This document shows, in pieces, positions 1-6,952 of a stretch of DNA of 8,039 nucleotides (within the stretch, counting starts at the first letter, position 1; the number at the start of each line of letters is the position of its first letter). Both the position numbers and the translations under genes were made by a program. The stretch covers positions 1-8,039 of the forward strand of contig NZ_CABFMN010000018.1 of the NCBI RefSeq assembly GCF_901875635.1. The letters run 5' to 3'. Below the pieces are notes generated by a model that saw only the letters and a list, made by a program, of their open reading frames with translations, ran no database searches and was not told the DNA's origin. Source of the stretch: Xylophilus ampelinus. Lineage in GTDB: Bacteria > Pseudomonadota > Gammaproteobacteria > Burkholderiales > Burkholderiaceae_C.

Positions 1-138
1 AGCTTCGGCGGCGGGTGCGGCGGCCGGCGCGGCGGCAGCCGGGGCCTCGGCGGCGGGGGCCGTGGTCTGCGCGAAGCTGGTCACGCCGGCGGTGAGCACG
101 CTCAGGCCGAGCGCGAGGGATACAAGCAGTTTTTTCAT
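1..138 (-). CDS. amtB: Ammonium transporter AmtB, N-terminal fragment (runs off the left edge)
   Basis: Only the first 46 residues are in the window. They begin MKKLLVSLALGLSVLTAG and form a Sec signal peptide with a likely cleavage site after SFA (residues 21-23). An Ala/Pro-rich linker follows, with no membrane helix yet. The ATG at 138-136 has a purine-rich AAGAGAG (154-148) nine bases upstream. AmtB/Amt proteins are trimeric inner-membrane channels for ammonium, and many proteobacterial members carry a cleaved signal peptide, so this start fits the family. The identification leans on context: the gene lies 34 bp downstream of glnK on the same strand, and glnK-amtB is the standard pair in proteobacteria. 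Transcription probably comes from the sigma-54 promoter upstream of the porin gene. The visible part has no diagnostic Amt motif, so another exported protein remains formally possible. Confidence 0.8.
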   Translation of the reverse strand, partial: MKKLLVSLALGLSVLTAGVTSFAQTTAPAAEAPAAAAPAAAPAAEA

Positions 139-172
139 GTCGATGTGCTCTCTTGTGCCTTCTTCTTTGTTG

Positions 173-577
<405 letters not shown>

Positions 578-1477
578 TCAGAAGGTCTTGGTCAGCGAGA
601 CGATGAAGCGGGCCTTGTTGACCGACTGCGAGGTCGCGCCGTACACGAAGGAGCCGTCGCCGAAGATGTCGATGCCGTCGCCCGTGGCCAGGCGGTAGCT
701 GTCCTTCTTGTTGGCGCCCACCACGGCGCCCGTCAGGCTCAGGCCGCCGCCGAAGTCGTAGGTGGCGCCGACGTTGTAGTCGACGTAGCTCTTGTAGCCT
801 GCGGCGCGGATGTCGCTGCTCATGCGGGTGTAGCCCACCGAGGCCTTGAGCGTCAGCTTCGGAATGATTTCCTTGCTGTACGCCACGTTCAGGTAACCCG
901 TGTTGCGGCCGGAGGGACGCGAGCTGAAGGGGTTGTCGTACCAGACCCAGGTGTTCGCACCGGCGTAGCCGAAGTAGTCCTTGGACACCGTGTGCGAGTA
1001 CTTCACGGTGATGGAGCCGAAGACGTCGTTGGCGTACGTGCCGGCGCCGTAGAGTTCGGTCGTGTTGCCGTTCTTGTTGCCGGGGTAGACGTAGGTCAGC
1101 ACGCCCACGTCCCAGTCGATCGGGCCGCCCTTGAATTTGTAGCCGCCGTAGAAGTCCATCTCGATGCTGTTGCCCGAGAGCCAGTTGACGCTGGAGTTCC
1201 AGTTGCCGACGTAGAAGCCGCTGTCGCCGAAGGCGTAGTCGAAGCCGCCCTGGAGGGCCGGCTTGACGCCACGCGTCTTGTAGAAGCCGTTGTGGCCGAT
1301 CTGGTCCTGGTCCTGCCCGCGGAACTTGTAGTTGGTGGTGAGCGTGATGTTGGCGGTCAGCGGCGACGCGGCGGGAGCCGGAGCGTCGGCCGGGGCGGTC
1401 TGGGCCAGGGCGGCGCCGGACGCGGTCAGGGCAACGGCCAGCAGGGCCAGCGTCGGGGCGGCGGAACGGTGCATCAT
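578..1477 (-). CDS. TorF-family putative outer-membrane porin (conserved hypothetical beta-barrel)
   Basis: The 299-residue protein resembles the TorF/gcw_chp family of putative outer-membrane porins. It has a Sec signal peptide (residues 1-25, cleavage ALA|QT), a short Ala/Pro-rich spacer, and then a barrel opening with ANITLTTNYKFRG (42-54), typical of this family. Alternating hydrophobic/aromatic strands fill the rest, and the protein ends in aromatic-rich SLTKTF, whose terminal Phe is the usual signal for BAM-mediated insertion. I chose the second-frame ATG at 1477, which gives an MMHRS start, because AGGAG (1490-1486) lies eight bases upstream. A longer TTG start at 1495 would place the ribosome binding site inside the gene. 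It is the first gene of the porin-glnK-amtB operon, behind a sigma-54 promoter. Inference from context: it lets ammonium or another small nitrogen source into the periplasm. Its real substrate cannot be read from the sequence. Confidence 0.88.
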   Translation of the reverse strand: MMHRSAAPTLALLAVALTASGAALAQTAPADAPAPAASPLTANITLTTNYKFRGQDQDQIGHNGFYKTRGVKPALQGGFDYAFGDSGFYVGNWNSSVNWLSGNSIEMDFYGGYKFKGGPIDWDVGVLTYVYPGNKNGNTTELYGAGTYANDVFGSITVKYSHTVSKDYFGYAGANTWVWYDNPFSSRPSGRNTGYLNVAYSKEIIPKLTLKASVGYTRMSSDIRAAGYKSYVDYNVGATYDFGGGLSLTGAVVGANKKDSYRLATGDGIDIFGDGSFVYGATSQSVNKARFIVSLTKTF

Positions 1478-1485
1478 CGGGAGAA

Positions 1486-1490
1486 CTCCT
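1486..1490 (-). promoter_or_regulatory. Ribosome binding site fixing the porin start
   Basis: AGGAG on the minus strand, eight bases before the tandem ATG-ATG at 1477-1472. It settles the start at ATG 1477 and rules out the in-frame TTG at 1495, which lies upstream of the site. Confidence 0.8.
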
Positions 1491-1523
1491 CGCAAGGGTG
1501 GTGTTGGGGTCGAAGCACCTCAT

Positions 1524-1539
1524 AGCAGGGAGCGTGCCA
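1524..1539 (-). promoter_or_regulatory. Sigma-54 (RpoN) promoter of the porin-glnK-amtB operon
   Basis: The minus strand reads TGGCACGCTCCCTGCT. Against the sigma-54 consensus TGGCACG-N4-TTGC[AT] there is one mismatch (CTGC for TTGC). The invariant GG (1538-1537) and GC (1526-1525) are separated by exactly ten bases, as required. Transcription would start near 1513, leaving a leader of about 35 bases before the porin ATG at 1477. Sigma-54 promoters need an activator bound upstream, and for glnK-amtB operons this is normally NtrC. Two NtrC-like half sites, GCACCA, lie upstream at 1588-1593 and 1677-1682 on the plus strand, but neither has a good second half. The activator is therefore inferred. 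Confidence 0.82.
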
Positions 1540-1596
1540 AATTGCACTTGCCGGGGAACTTGTGCGACAGGACGGCATCGCCGCCGCGCACCACGC

Positions 1597-1616
1597 AATC
1601 GTTATAAATCGTTATT
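1597..1616 (+). repeat. Tandem 10-bp AT-rich direct repeat in the divergent regulatory region
   Basis: Two consecutive units, AATCGTTATA and AATCGTTATT, differ only in the last base. Their spacing is about one helical turn, so a protein binding each unit would sit on the same face of the DNA. The element stands out as AT-rich in a very GC-rich region. It lies about 85-105 bp upstream of the predicted start of the sigma-54 transcript, a usual distance for an enhancer site or an IHF-type bend. It also contains TATAAA (1603-1608), which could be the -10 element of a comM promoter, although no convincing -35 is seen. The repeat is certain; its function is inferred. Confidence 0.5.
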
Positions 1617-1702
1617 GGATGTCGGACGGCGTCCGGCAAGGTGTTGCAGGCCGATCCCGTGCAGACGGGCAGCAATGCACCAAATCAGGGAGAAAACCAC
1701 GA

Positions 1703-3259
1703 ATGAGTCTGTCTTTGGTGCGCAGTCGTGCGCTATTGGGGCTTGTGGCCGCGCCAGTCACCGTCGAGGTGCATCTGGTCAACGGGTTGCCGAGCTTCAC
1801 GCTGGTCGGACTGGCGGACGTGGAGGTCAAGGAAGCGCGCGAGCGGGTGCGCTCGGCTCTGCAGAATGCGGGGCTGGAGTTCCCGCACAACCGCCGCATC
1901 ACGGTGAACCTGGCGCCGGCCGACCTGCCGAAGGACTCGGGCCGCTTCGACCTGCCGATCGCGCTGGGCATCCTGGCAGCCAGTGGCCAGATCGATGCCG
2001 ACCGGCTGGCCGGCCACGAATTCGCCGGCGAGCTGTCGCTGTCGGGCGAGCTGCGGCCGGTGCGCGGCGCACTGGCGATGGCGCTGACGGTGCACGGCCA
2101 GGACGCCGCGACGCGGCTGGTGCTGCCGATGGAAAGCGCCCGTGAGGCGGCGCTGGTGCCGTCGATCGAGGTCTACGGCGCGCGCCACCTGCTCGATGTG
2201 GTCCAGCGCTTCCTGCCGCCCGACGGCGCGGCGGCGCAGGAGGCCCTGGCGGGCGGCGGCACGGATGGCTGGTCGCGCATGCCCGCGGCGGCGGCCACCG
2301 AGGCGCCGGCCGGTCCGGACCTGCTCGACGTGAAGGGCCACGCCGCCGCCCGCCGCGTGCTGGAGATCGCGGCCGCGGGCGGACACAGCCTGCTCATGGT
2401 CGGGCCGCCCGGCGCCGGCAAGTCGATGCTGGCCCAGCGCTTCGTCGGCCTGCTGCCGCCGCTGTCGGTCGACGAGGCGCTGGAGACCGCCGCCATCGCC
2501 AGCCTGGCCGGGCGCTTCGACCTGGGCCGCTTCCTGCAGCGCCCGCTGGCCGCGCCGCACCATTCGGCCAGCGCAGTGGCCCTGGTCGGCGGCGGCTCGC
2601 CGCCGCGGCCGGGCGAGATTTCGCTGGCGCACCATGGCGTGCTCTTTCTCGACGAACTGCCGGAGTTCCCGCGCAGCGCGCTGGAGGCGCTGCGCGAACC
2701 GCTGGAGACCGGCCACATCACCATCGCGCGCGCCGCACGGCGGGCCGAATTCCCGGCCAGCTTCCAGCTGGTGGCGGCCATGAACCCCTGCCCCTGCGGC
2801 TTCCGCGGCTCGTCGCAGAAGGCCTGCCGCTGCACGCCCGACCAGGTGGCCCGCTACCAAGGCCGGCTGAGCGGCCCGCTGCTCGACCGCATCGACCTGC
2901 ACATCGAGGTGCCCGCCGTCGCGCCCGACGAACTGCTGGCTGCCCCCGCCGGCGAGCCCAGCGCGGCGGTGCGCACGCGCGTGGTCGCGGCGCGCGAGCG
3001 CGCGCTGGCCCGCCAGGGCTGCGCCAACCAGGCGCTGCAGGGCGCGGACATCGATACCCATGCCGCGCTCGACGCCGCCGCCCTCGCCTTCCTGCGCAGT
3101 GCCGCCGCCCGCCTGGGCTGGAGCGCCCGCGCCACCCACTGCGCGCTCAAGGTGGCGCGCACCATCGCCGACCTGGCCGGCGCCGAGGCGATCGCGGTAG
3201 CGCATGTGGCGGAGGCGATGCAGTACCGGCGTGTGCTCAACGAAGGAGGGAAGGGATGA
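1703..3259 (+). CDS. comM: ComM / YifB-family AAA+ ATPase (branch-migration helicase in natural transformation)
   Basis: The 518-residue protein matches the YifB/ComM family in full length and layout. ComM is a hexameric ATP-driven helicase that extends the heteroduplex by branch migration when incoming single-stranded DNA is integrated during natural transformation. The N-terminal ChlI-like domain includes VEVHLVNGLPSFTLVGLAD and, further on, NLAPADLPKDSGRFDLPIA (about residues 17-95). The Walker A loop GPPGAGKS is at 234-241 and Walker B VLFLDE at 313-318. The cysteine cluster CPCG...CRC (C363, C365, C375, C377) follows, then SGPLLDRID at 390-398, and the Mg-chelatase C-terminal domain fills roughly the last 100 residues. 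I start at ATG 1703, behind AGGGAG (1687-1692), because MSLSLVRSRALLGL is the family's normal N-terminus; a longer frame upstream would add 47 residues unlike the family. It is divergent from the nitrogen operon, and nothing suggests shared function. No other competence gene is visible nearby. Confidence 0.96.
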   Translation: MSLSLVRSRALLGLVAAPVTVEVHLVNGLPSFTLVGLADVEVKEARERVRSALQNAGLEFPHNRRITVNLAPADLPKDSGRFDLPIALGILAASGQIDADRLAGHEFAGELSLSGELRPVRGALAMALTVHGQDAATRLVLPMESAREAALVPSIEVYGARHLLDVVQRFLPPDGAAAQEALAGGGTDGWSRMPAAAATEAPAGPDLLDVKGHAAARRVLEIAAAGGHSLLMVGPPGAGKSMLAQRFVGLLPPLSVDEALETAAIASLAGRFDLGRFLQRPLAAPHHSASAVALVGGGSPPRPGEISLAHHGVLFLDELPEFPRSALEALREPLETGHITIARAARRAEFPASFQLVAAMNPCPCGFRGSSQKACRCTPDQVARYQGRLSGPLLDRIDLHIEVPAVAPDELLAAPAGEPSAAVRTRVVAARERALARQGCANQALQGADIDTHAALDAAALAFLRSAAARLGWSARATHCALKVARTIADLAGAEAIAVAHVAEAMQYRRVLNEGGKG

Positions 3260-3464
3260 AGAAGAAGACATCGACGGCCGCGGCCGGCCTGGCACCCGGC
3301 CCTTGCCATCGTGGGGTGAGCCTCAAAGAGCCGCTGACGCTCTGGAACCAGGCGCCGGGCATGTCCAGCCTGGGTACGCTCGCACACAGCGCTTCAGCGT
3401 CCGGACCGACTATTCAGGCGCAGCCCTACTTATCATCTGCCGCGTTCAACGACGTGAGCGTGAT
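3260..3464. other. Spacer after comM, transition into low-GC DNA
   Basis: About 205 bases without a convincing gene. An ATG at 3256 overlaps the comM stop (ATGA) and has a good GGAGGG ribosome site. It opens a 100-residue frame beginning MKKKTSTAAAGLAPGPC that resembles nothing I know and runs out of frame into the next gene, so it may be the stump of a former comM neighbour. A small inverted repeat, AGAGC-N7-GCTCT (3327-3343), follows, without a T-run. From about 3400 the base composition falls towards that of the next gene. TATCAT at 3431-3436 could be a -10 element for that gene, but no matching -35 is clear. Confidence 0.4.
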
Positions 3465-4520
3465 ATGTCTGAGACTGAGCCGACCTCCACAAGATTACAG
3501 CAGCGTCTCGACGAGCAAGGACCGCCACCTACCGCAGTGCGCGAGGGTATATCGCTAACCACGATCGGGCTTTGTGTTGCGTCGTCCCTTGCTGGCGCAG
3601 CCCTTGCAGCGGCAGCGTCTTGGCATCGCATCGATTGGACTCTTGTTCAGTCTGTACCCGGCACATTTTGGGCAGCGCTGATCGTCGGCCCGCTGACTTT
3701 CTACGGCGTATTGCTTACCAACCAGAGCCACGACCGACGAGCTTCTGCGCAGATCGCTGCGGATCAGGAGAAGTCGGATAAGCAACTGCTCCACGATGCG
3801 GACCGGCTCGCAGTTCAGCTTGATCGTGCAGCAGAGGAGGCCCAGGTAGAACGCGAAGCCGATATGCGTCGTGAGGTCTATCTAGAAAGCGCCGCCGAGA
3901 TTGTCAAGGCAAATGCTTTCGTGGGCAGTATGTTTAAGCGAGATCTTGAGAATCCTGACGCCCTCGACGGATTGAACGGGTTCGCCGCAGCAAGCGCAAA
4001 GCTGCAGGTGGTGGCGGATCAGGAGACCGGCATCGAAGCACAGCGCCTATCGATGATGTATGCCCGGCTTGCGATCCTGACGACTCCCCTCGCCACAAAC
4101 GCATTTGGACTGAACGCGACGGCGAAATCCCATGAAGCACGCGCAAAGGCACTGCAACTCAAACTCGACGAACTCCAACAGACGGACGGAGTGCAGCTCT
4201 CAAAAACATCTGATGAATGGACCGCGCAAAAGCTGGAAATCCAAAGGCTGACGGGCCTGATCGCAAAAGCGTGGGCCGACGCTTCAACCGCATTCGGAAG
4301 TAGCGCCAAGGCGCGTGCCGACTACGAGCTTTTCATGCGCCAGCATTTGTCTGAGCTTGCCGATCAAGCGATCAAAGTCCTGGCCCGCCTTCGCATTGAA
4401 CTCGGGCTCGACGCCGACGAAGAACGAATGCTAGAAGAGGCAACGCAGATGAGGATGGACCTGTTCTCTACAGTGGATCAGTTGATGAATGCGATCGGTG
4501 TGAGACCGGCAGCCGGCTGA
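3465..4520 (+). CDS. Unknown two-helix inner-membrane protein with long helical/coiled-coil cytoplasmic region
   Basis: I do not recognise a named family for this 351-residue protein. A polar N-terminus (1-28) is followed by two hydrophobic segments, about 30-52 and 65-85, forming a helical hairpin. The remainder is charged and helix-rich. Residues about 88-145 have coiled-coil character, including the segment QLDRAAEEAQVEREADMRRE, which leads into EVYLESAAEIVKAN. Helical stretches rich in Lys, Glu, Leu and Ala continue to residue 345. With both termini inside (inferred), most of the protein lies in the cytoplasm. No catalytic or metal-binding motif is evident. The start at ATG 3465 gives a sensible N-terminus, but its ribosome site is weak; the frame is open upstream to 3204, inside comM. 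Base use differs sharply from the neighbours: hand counts of 60-base lines give 58% GC (4081-4140) and 50% (4201-4260), against 72% in comM (2881-2940). This suggests transfer. A stress or defence role is possible but unsupported by any motif. Confidence 0.8.
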   Translation: MSETEPTSTRLQQRLDEQGPPPTAVREGISLTTIGLCVASSLAGAALAAAASWHRIDWTLVQSVPGTFWAALIVGPLTFYGVLLTNQSHDRRASAQIAADQEKSDKQLLHDADRLAVQLDRAAEEAQVEREADMRREVYLESAAEIVKANAFVGSMFKRDLENPDALDGLNGFAAASAKLQVVADQETGIEAQRLSMMYARLAILTTPLATNAFGLNATAKSHEARAKALQLKLDELQQTDGVQLSKTSDEWTAQKLEIQRLTGLIAKAWADASTAFGSSAKARADYELFMRQHLSELADQAIKVLARLRIELGLDADEERMLEEATQMRMDLFSTVDQLMNAIGVRPAAG

Positions 4521-4684
4521 AGACCCTATCTACCCGAGGCTGGCGCAAGTGGTGAGCGACGGATCCAGCTCCCGCACTAGCACAGCAATGACCTGAAAGT
4601 AGGCTCGCCTATCAAGGCATAGCCAATTGCACGCACCCCAAGACGCGCTGCAGACCGATTCGTTAACACCCCCGCGCCCTGGCC
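4521..4684. other. Low-GC spacer before the MFS gene
   Basis: 164 bases with no gene. The lower-GC character continues to about 4670 and then changes abruptly to GC-rich coding DNA. A short perfect inverted repeat, TAGGCTCGCCTA (4600-4611), is the only structured element seen; its loop is too tight for a terminator, but it could be a small operator. No T-run terminator is visible for the upstream gene. No clear ribosome site precedes the MFS start. I found no direct repeats matching the left edge of the low-GC segment. Confidence 0.4.
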
Positions 4685-5899
4685 ATGACCTCATCCCCCT
4701 ACGACCGCCGCCTCGTCGCCTGGCTGTCGTTGGGCCAGCTCATCAGCTGGGGCAGCATCTTCTACGGCTTCGGCGTGCTGCTCGAACCGGTGGAGCAGTC
4801 GCTGGGCCTCACGCGCGCGCAGTCCTCGCTGGCCTTCAGCCTGGCGCTGCTGGCCGAGGGCGTGATGGCCTGGCCGGTGGGCCGCTGGATCGACCGCGGG
4901 CACGAGCGCGCGGTGATGACGGGCGGCTCGCTGCTGCTGGTGGCCGGGCTGCTGCTGCACAGCGTGGCGACGGGTCTGTGGAGCTTCTATGCGGCGTGGA
5001 CGGTGCTGGGCCTGGGGCTGGCCGGCACGCTGTACAACCCGGCCTTCGCGGTGGTCACGCGGCGCTTTCCGCTCGACTTCCGGCGCGCCATCATCACGCT
5101 GACCTTCCTCGGTGGACTGGCGAGCACGGTGTTCATCCCGCTCGTGGCGTGGGGCGTGGCGCACGCGGGCTGGCGCGCGACGGTGCTGGGCCTGGCCGCG
5201 GTGCACCTGCTGGTGTGCGCGCCGCTGCACTTCCACTGGCTGCGCGGCGCGCCACCGGCGGCGGTGGCCACTGCCGAGCCCGCCGGTGTCGCGGCCGACC
5301 CGGGCCTGCGCACCCACCTGCGCAGCGCGCCCTTTTTGCTCATCGGCGTGTTCGTGGTGCTGCTGATGGCGGTGACGGCCGCGCTGCCGCCGCACATGGT
5401 GAGCCTGCTGCGCGGCGCGGGGCTGTCGGAGTCATGGGCGATCGCGGTGCCGGCGAGCATCGGAGCCGTGCAGGTGCTGGGGCGCGCGCTGCTCTACGTC
5501 TTCGAGCACCGCTTCGACCTGCACCTGGCGAACCGACTGATTCCCTGCCTGATCCCGATCGGCCTGGCGGCGCTGCTCGCCGGCGCGGGCCACGCCTGGG
5601 CCGCCCTGCTCTTCGTGGCCTTCTACGGCATGGGCAACGGCATGCTGACGATCGTGAAGGGCACGGCCATCGCGCAGTACGTGAGCCGCGCGCACGTGGC
5701 CACGCTCAACGGTGCGCTGGGCCTGCCGACCGCCGTGGCGCGTGCCACCGCGCCGTGGCTGCTGGGCGTGCTGTGGCAGCCGGCCGGGGGCTACACGGCC
5801 GGACTGTGGGTGCTGCTGGTGGCCAGCGTGGCGGCGGTGGTGGCGCTGGTGCTTGCTCAGCGGATGAGCCGACGACCGCGATTGCTATCGAATTCGTAG
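4685..5899 (+). CDS. Major facilitator superfamily (MFS) transporter, substrate unknown
   Basis: The 404-residue protein has the length and hydrophobic pattern of a 12-helix MFS permease of the inner membrane. Helix 1 contains [20 protein letters not shown] (about 14-33). Motif A between helices 2 and 3 reads [13 protein letters not shown] (64-76), a version of GxxxDRxGRR. A charged/Ala-Pro-rich central loop around residues 187-212 separates the two six-helix halves. The second half has a weaker motif-A-like loop, [13 protein letters not shown] (266-278). MFS proteins move small solutes by proton symport, antiport or uniport. The sequence gives a general monocarboxylate/oxalate-type flavour but no substrate, and export is equally possible. 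The start at 4685 gives the expected short cytoplasmic N-terminus (MTSSPYDRR), although no good ribosome site is seen. Composition is host-like, so the gene belongs to the core region on the right of the low-GC segment. Confidence 0.88.
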   Translation: MTSSPYDRRLVAWLSLGQLISWGSIFYGFGVLLEPVEQSLGLTRAQSSLAFSLALLAEGVMAWPVGRWIDRGHERAVMTGGSLLLVAGLLLHSVATGLWSFYAAWTVLGLGLAGTLYNPAFAVVTRRFPLDFRRAIITLTFLGGLASTVFIPLVAWGVAHAGWRATVLGLAAVHLLVCAPLHFHWLRGAPPAAVATAEPAGVAADPGLRTHLRSAPFLLIGVFVVLLMAVTAALPPHMVSLLRGAGLSESWAIAVPASIGAVQVLGRALLYVFEHRFDLHLANRLIPCLIPIGLAALLAGAGHAWAALLFVAFYGMGNGMLTIVKGTAIAQYVSRAHVATLNGALGLPTAVARATAPWLLGVLWQPAGGYTAGLWVLLVASVAAVVALVLAQRMSRRPRLLSNS

Positions 5900-5947
5900 C
5901 GCCTTGCGCAGGACCGACGGGCGCTGCAGCCCGATTCGGCTTGAAAC

Positions 5948-5966
5948 GCGCGTCTTTTCAACGCGC
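5948..5966 (-). terminator. Possible hairpin between convergent genes
   Basis: A 6-bp stem (GCGCGT/ACGCGC) with a 7-base loop overlaps the stop codon of the zinc-ribbon gene, followed on the minus strand by GTTTC. The T-run is only three bases, so it is a weak candidate for the end of the leftward envelope operon. Its position between converging genes is right, but in such GC-rich DNA a stem of this size can arise by chance. Confidence 0.25.
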
Positions 5967-6212
5967 CGTGGCGAACATCACGATCAGCATCACGATGCCG
6001 GCGACGAACGCGACCATGCGCACCACCCAGGGCACGACCAGCCACGCGGCGATGGCCGTGACCACCTTGCCCAGCAGGCCGGCGGTGACGACCGGCTCGC
6101 GCCGCGGCGGTGCGTCGGCCGGCACTGTCGCCACCGGCGCGCCGCAGGAGGGACAGCTCTTGGCCAGGGTCGAGACCTGGTGGCCGCATTCGGGACAGGC
6201 GATGAGGGCCAT
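5958..6212 (-). CDS. Small zinc-ribbon membrane protein
   Basis: The 84-residue protein starts MALIACPECGHQVSTLAKSC and carries CPxCG knuckles at C6/C9 and C20/C23. This four-cysteine zinc ribbon of the double-zinc-ribbon/YfgJ-like type is common at the N-terminus of small bacterial membrane proteins. A Pro/Arg-rich linker (about 31-40) follows, then two hydrophobic segments, about 42-60 and 63-82. The ribbon would be in the cytoplasm with the C-terminus in or near the membrane. The ATG at 6212 has GGAG (6221-6218) five bases upstream, which fixes the start. It is the last gene of the leftward envelope operon, 29 bp after the OmpA-like gene. Its job is unknown; zinc ribbons of this kind often serve as structural or protein-contact modules. 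The gene is real, but the function is not assignable. Confidence 0.82.
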   Translation of the reverse strand: MALIACPECGHQVSTLAKSCPSCGAPVATVPADAPPRREPVVTAGLLGKVVTAIAAWLVVPWVVRMVAFVAGIVMLIVMFATAR

Positions 6213-6241
6213 GGGTTCTCCGTCGGATGGGGGCCGGGCCG

Positions 6242-6952
6242 TCAGGACGCGGGCCGCGTGCCCGTCGGCTCGATAACGATCTCGACGCGCCGGTTGCGTT
6301 GCCGGCCTTCGGGGTCGTCGCTGCCGTCGGCGTGCTGGTTCGGCGCCATGGGGCGGCGCTTGCCGAGCCCCTCGGTGGCGATGGTGCGGCCGCCCGCCGC
6401 TGTACGCAGGCGCTCGGCCACGGCCTGCGCACGGCGCAGCGACAGCGCGTCGTTGTAGGCCTCGCTGCCCTTCGCGTCGGTGTGGCCGCGCACGGCGATA
6501 GGTGCGTCGGCATAGCTGCGCAGCAGCTCGGCCGCCTTCGCCAGCGAAGCCTGCGCGTCGGGCCGCAGCTCGGCCTGGTCGAAGTCGAAGAGCACGTCGG
6601 CCGGCAGGTCGATGACGATGGCCCGCTGCGGCGTCTCGCGTGCCTGCAGGGTGTCGAGCAGCTCGCGCGTGCGTTGCAGGCGCTCGGGCGGCACCTCGGC
6701 CAACCGGAAGCGCGTGGCCGGCGCGCTCGCCGGCGCGAAGGTCGACGAGGCACCTGCGGGCTCGAAGCTGCTGCCCGTGCCGGCGGGGCGCATCTCGCTG
6801 GCCGGCGCATCGGCCTGGCGCACGAAGCGGCTGGAGGTGTCGGCGAGCGGCTGGGCGCTGCGCTGCACGCGGTACTCGGCGCTGCCGCTGGCGGCGGCGC
6901 CGAGTCCGCACAGCACCAACAGCACGCCGGCGACCGCGCGCCGCCCGTTCAT
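6242..6952 (-). CDS. OmpA-family peptidoglycan-binding envelope protein
   Basis: The 236-residue protein has an N-terminal signal peptide (about 1-25, hydrophobic core AVAGVLLVLCGLGAAA). The cysteine at 15 lacks a proper lipobox (L-V-L-C), so it is probably not a lipoprotein. A low-complexity Ser/Ala/Pro stretch to about residue 80 precedes the C-terminal OmpA-like domain (about 112-230). This domain shows VLFDFDQAELRPDA (120-133), RGHTDAKGSEAYNDALSLRR (155-174), and the closing GRQRNRRVEI (216-225). The conserved Asp (D159) and Arg (R174) positions in this region bind the diaminopimelate of peptidoglycan in OmpA-like domains. There is no beta-barrel, so it is a periplasmic wall-binding protein and not an OmpA porin. 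The ATG overlaps the stop of the lipoprotein gene (ATGA, 6952-6949), implying coupled translation and joint function. It may anchor the products of the operon to the cell wall. Confidence 0.92.
   Translation of the reverse strand: MNGRRAVAGVLLVLCGLGAAASGSAEYRVQRSAQPLADTSSRFVRQADAPASEMRPAGTGSSFEPAGASSTFAPASAPATRFRLAEVPPERLQRTRELLDTLQARETPQRAIVIDLPADVLFDFDQAELRPDAQASLAKAAELLRSYADAPIAVRGHTDAKGSEAYNDALSLRRAQAVAERLRTAAGGRTIATEGLGKRRPMAPNQHADGSDDPEGRQRNRRVEIVIEPTGTRPAS

Noticed and set aside
1478..1495. TTG start at 1495 for the porin
   Set aside because: It lies upstream of the AGGAG site that serves ATG 1477; the extra residues are not needed for the signal peptide.
1562..1702. Upstream extension of comM by 47 residues
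   Set aside because: The added sequence is unlike the ComM family, whose N-terminus is matched by MSLSLVRSRALLGL at 1703.
3275..3286. Palindrome CGGCCGCGGCCG after comM
   Set aside because: Such GC palindromes are frequent by chance in DNA of this composition, and no T-run follows.
1733..3295. 520-residue frame opposite comM
   Set aside because: Antisense shadow of a well-supported gene; Arg/Gln/Gly-rich with no domain.
3390..4680. Insertion sequence or integrated element around the low-GC gene
   Set aside because: No transposase, integrase, terminal inverted repeats, tRNA gene or flanking direct repeats could be found by eye; only composition supports transfer.
5920..5935. GGGCGCTGCAGCCC as a terminator for the MFS gene
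   Set aside because: Stem is imperfect and no T-run follows on the plus strand.
4627..6276. 549-residue frame overlapping the MFS gene on the same strand
   Set aside because: Out of frame with the MFS protein and rich in Gly/Arg/Ala; it shows no membrane helices or motifs.
5857..6911. Long minus-strand frames overlapping the OmpA-like and zinc-ribbon genes in other phases
   Set aside because: Only the frame with CPECG...CPSCG from 6212 and the frame with the OmpA domain are supported by motifs and ribosome sites; the extensions are Arg/Ala-rich shadows.
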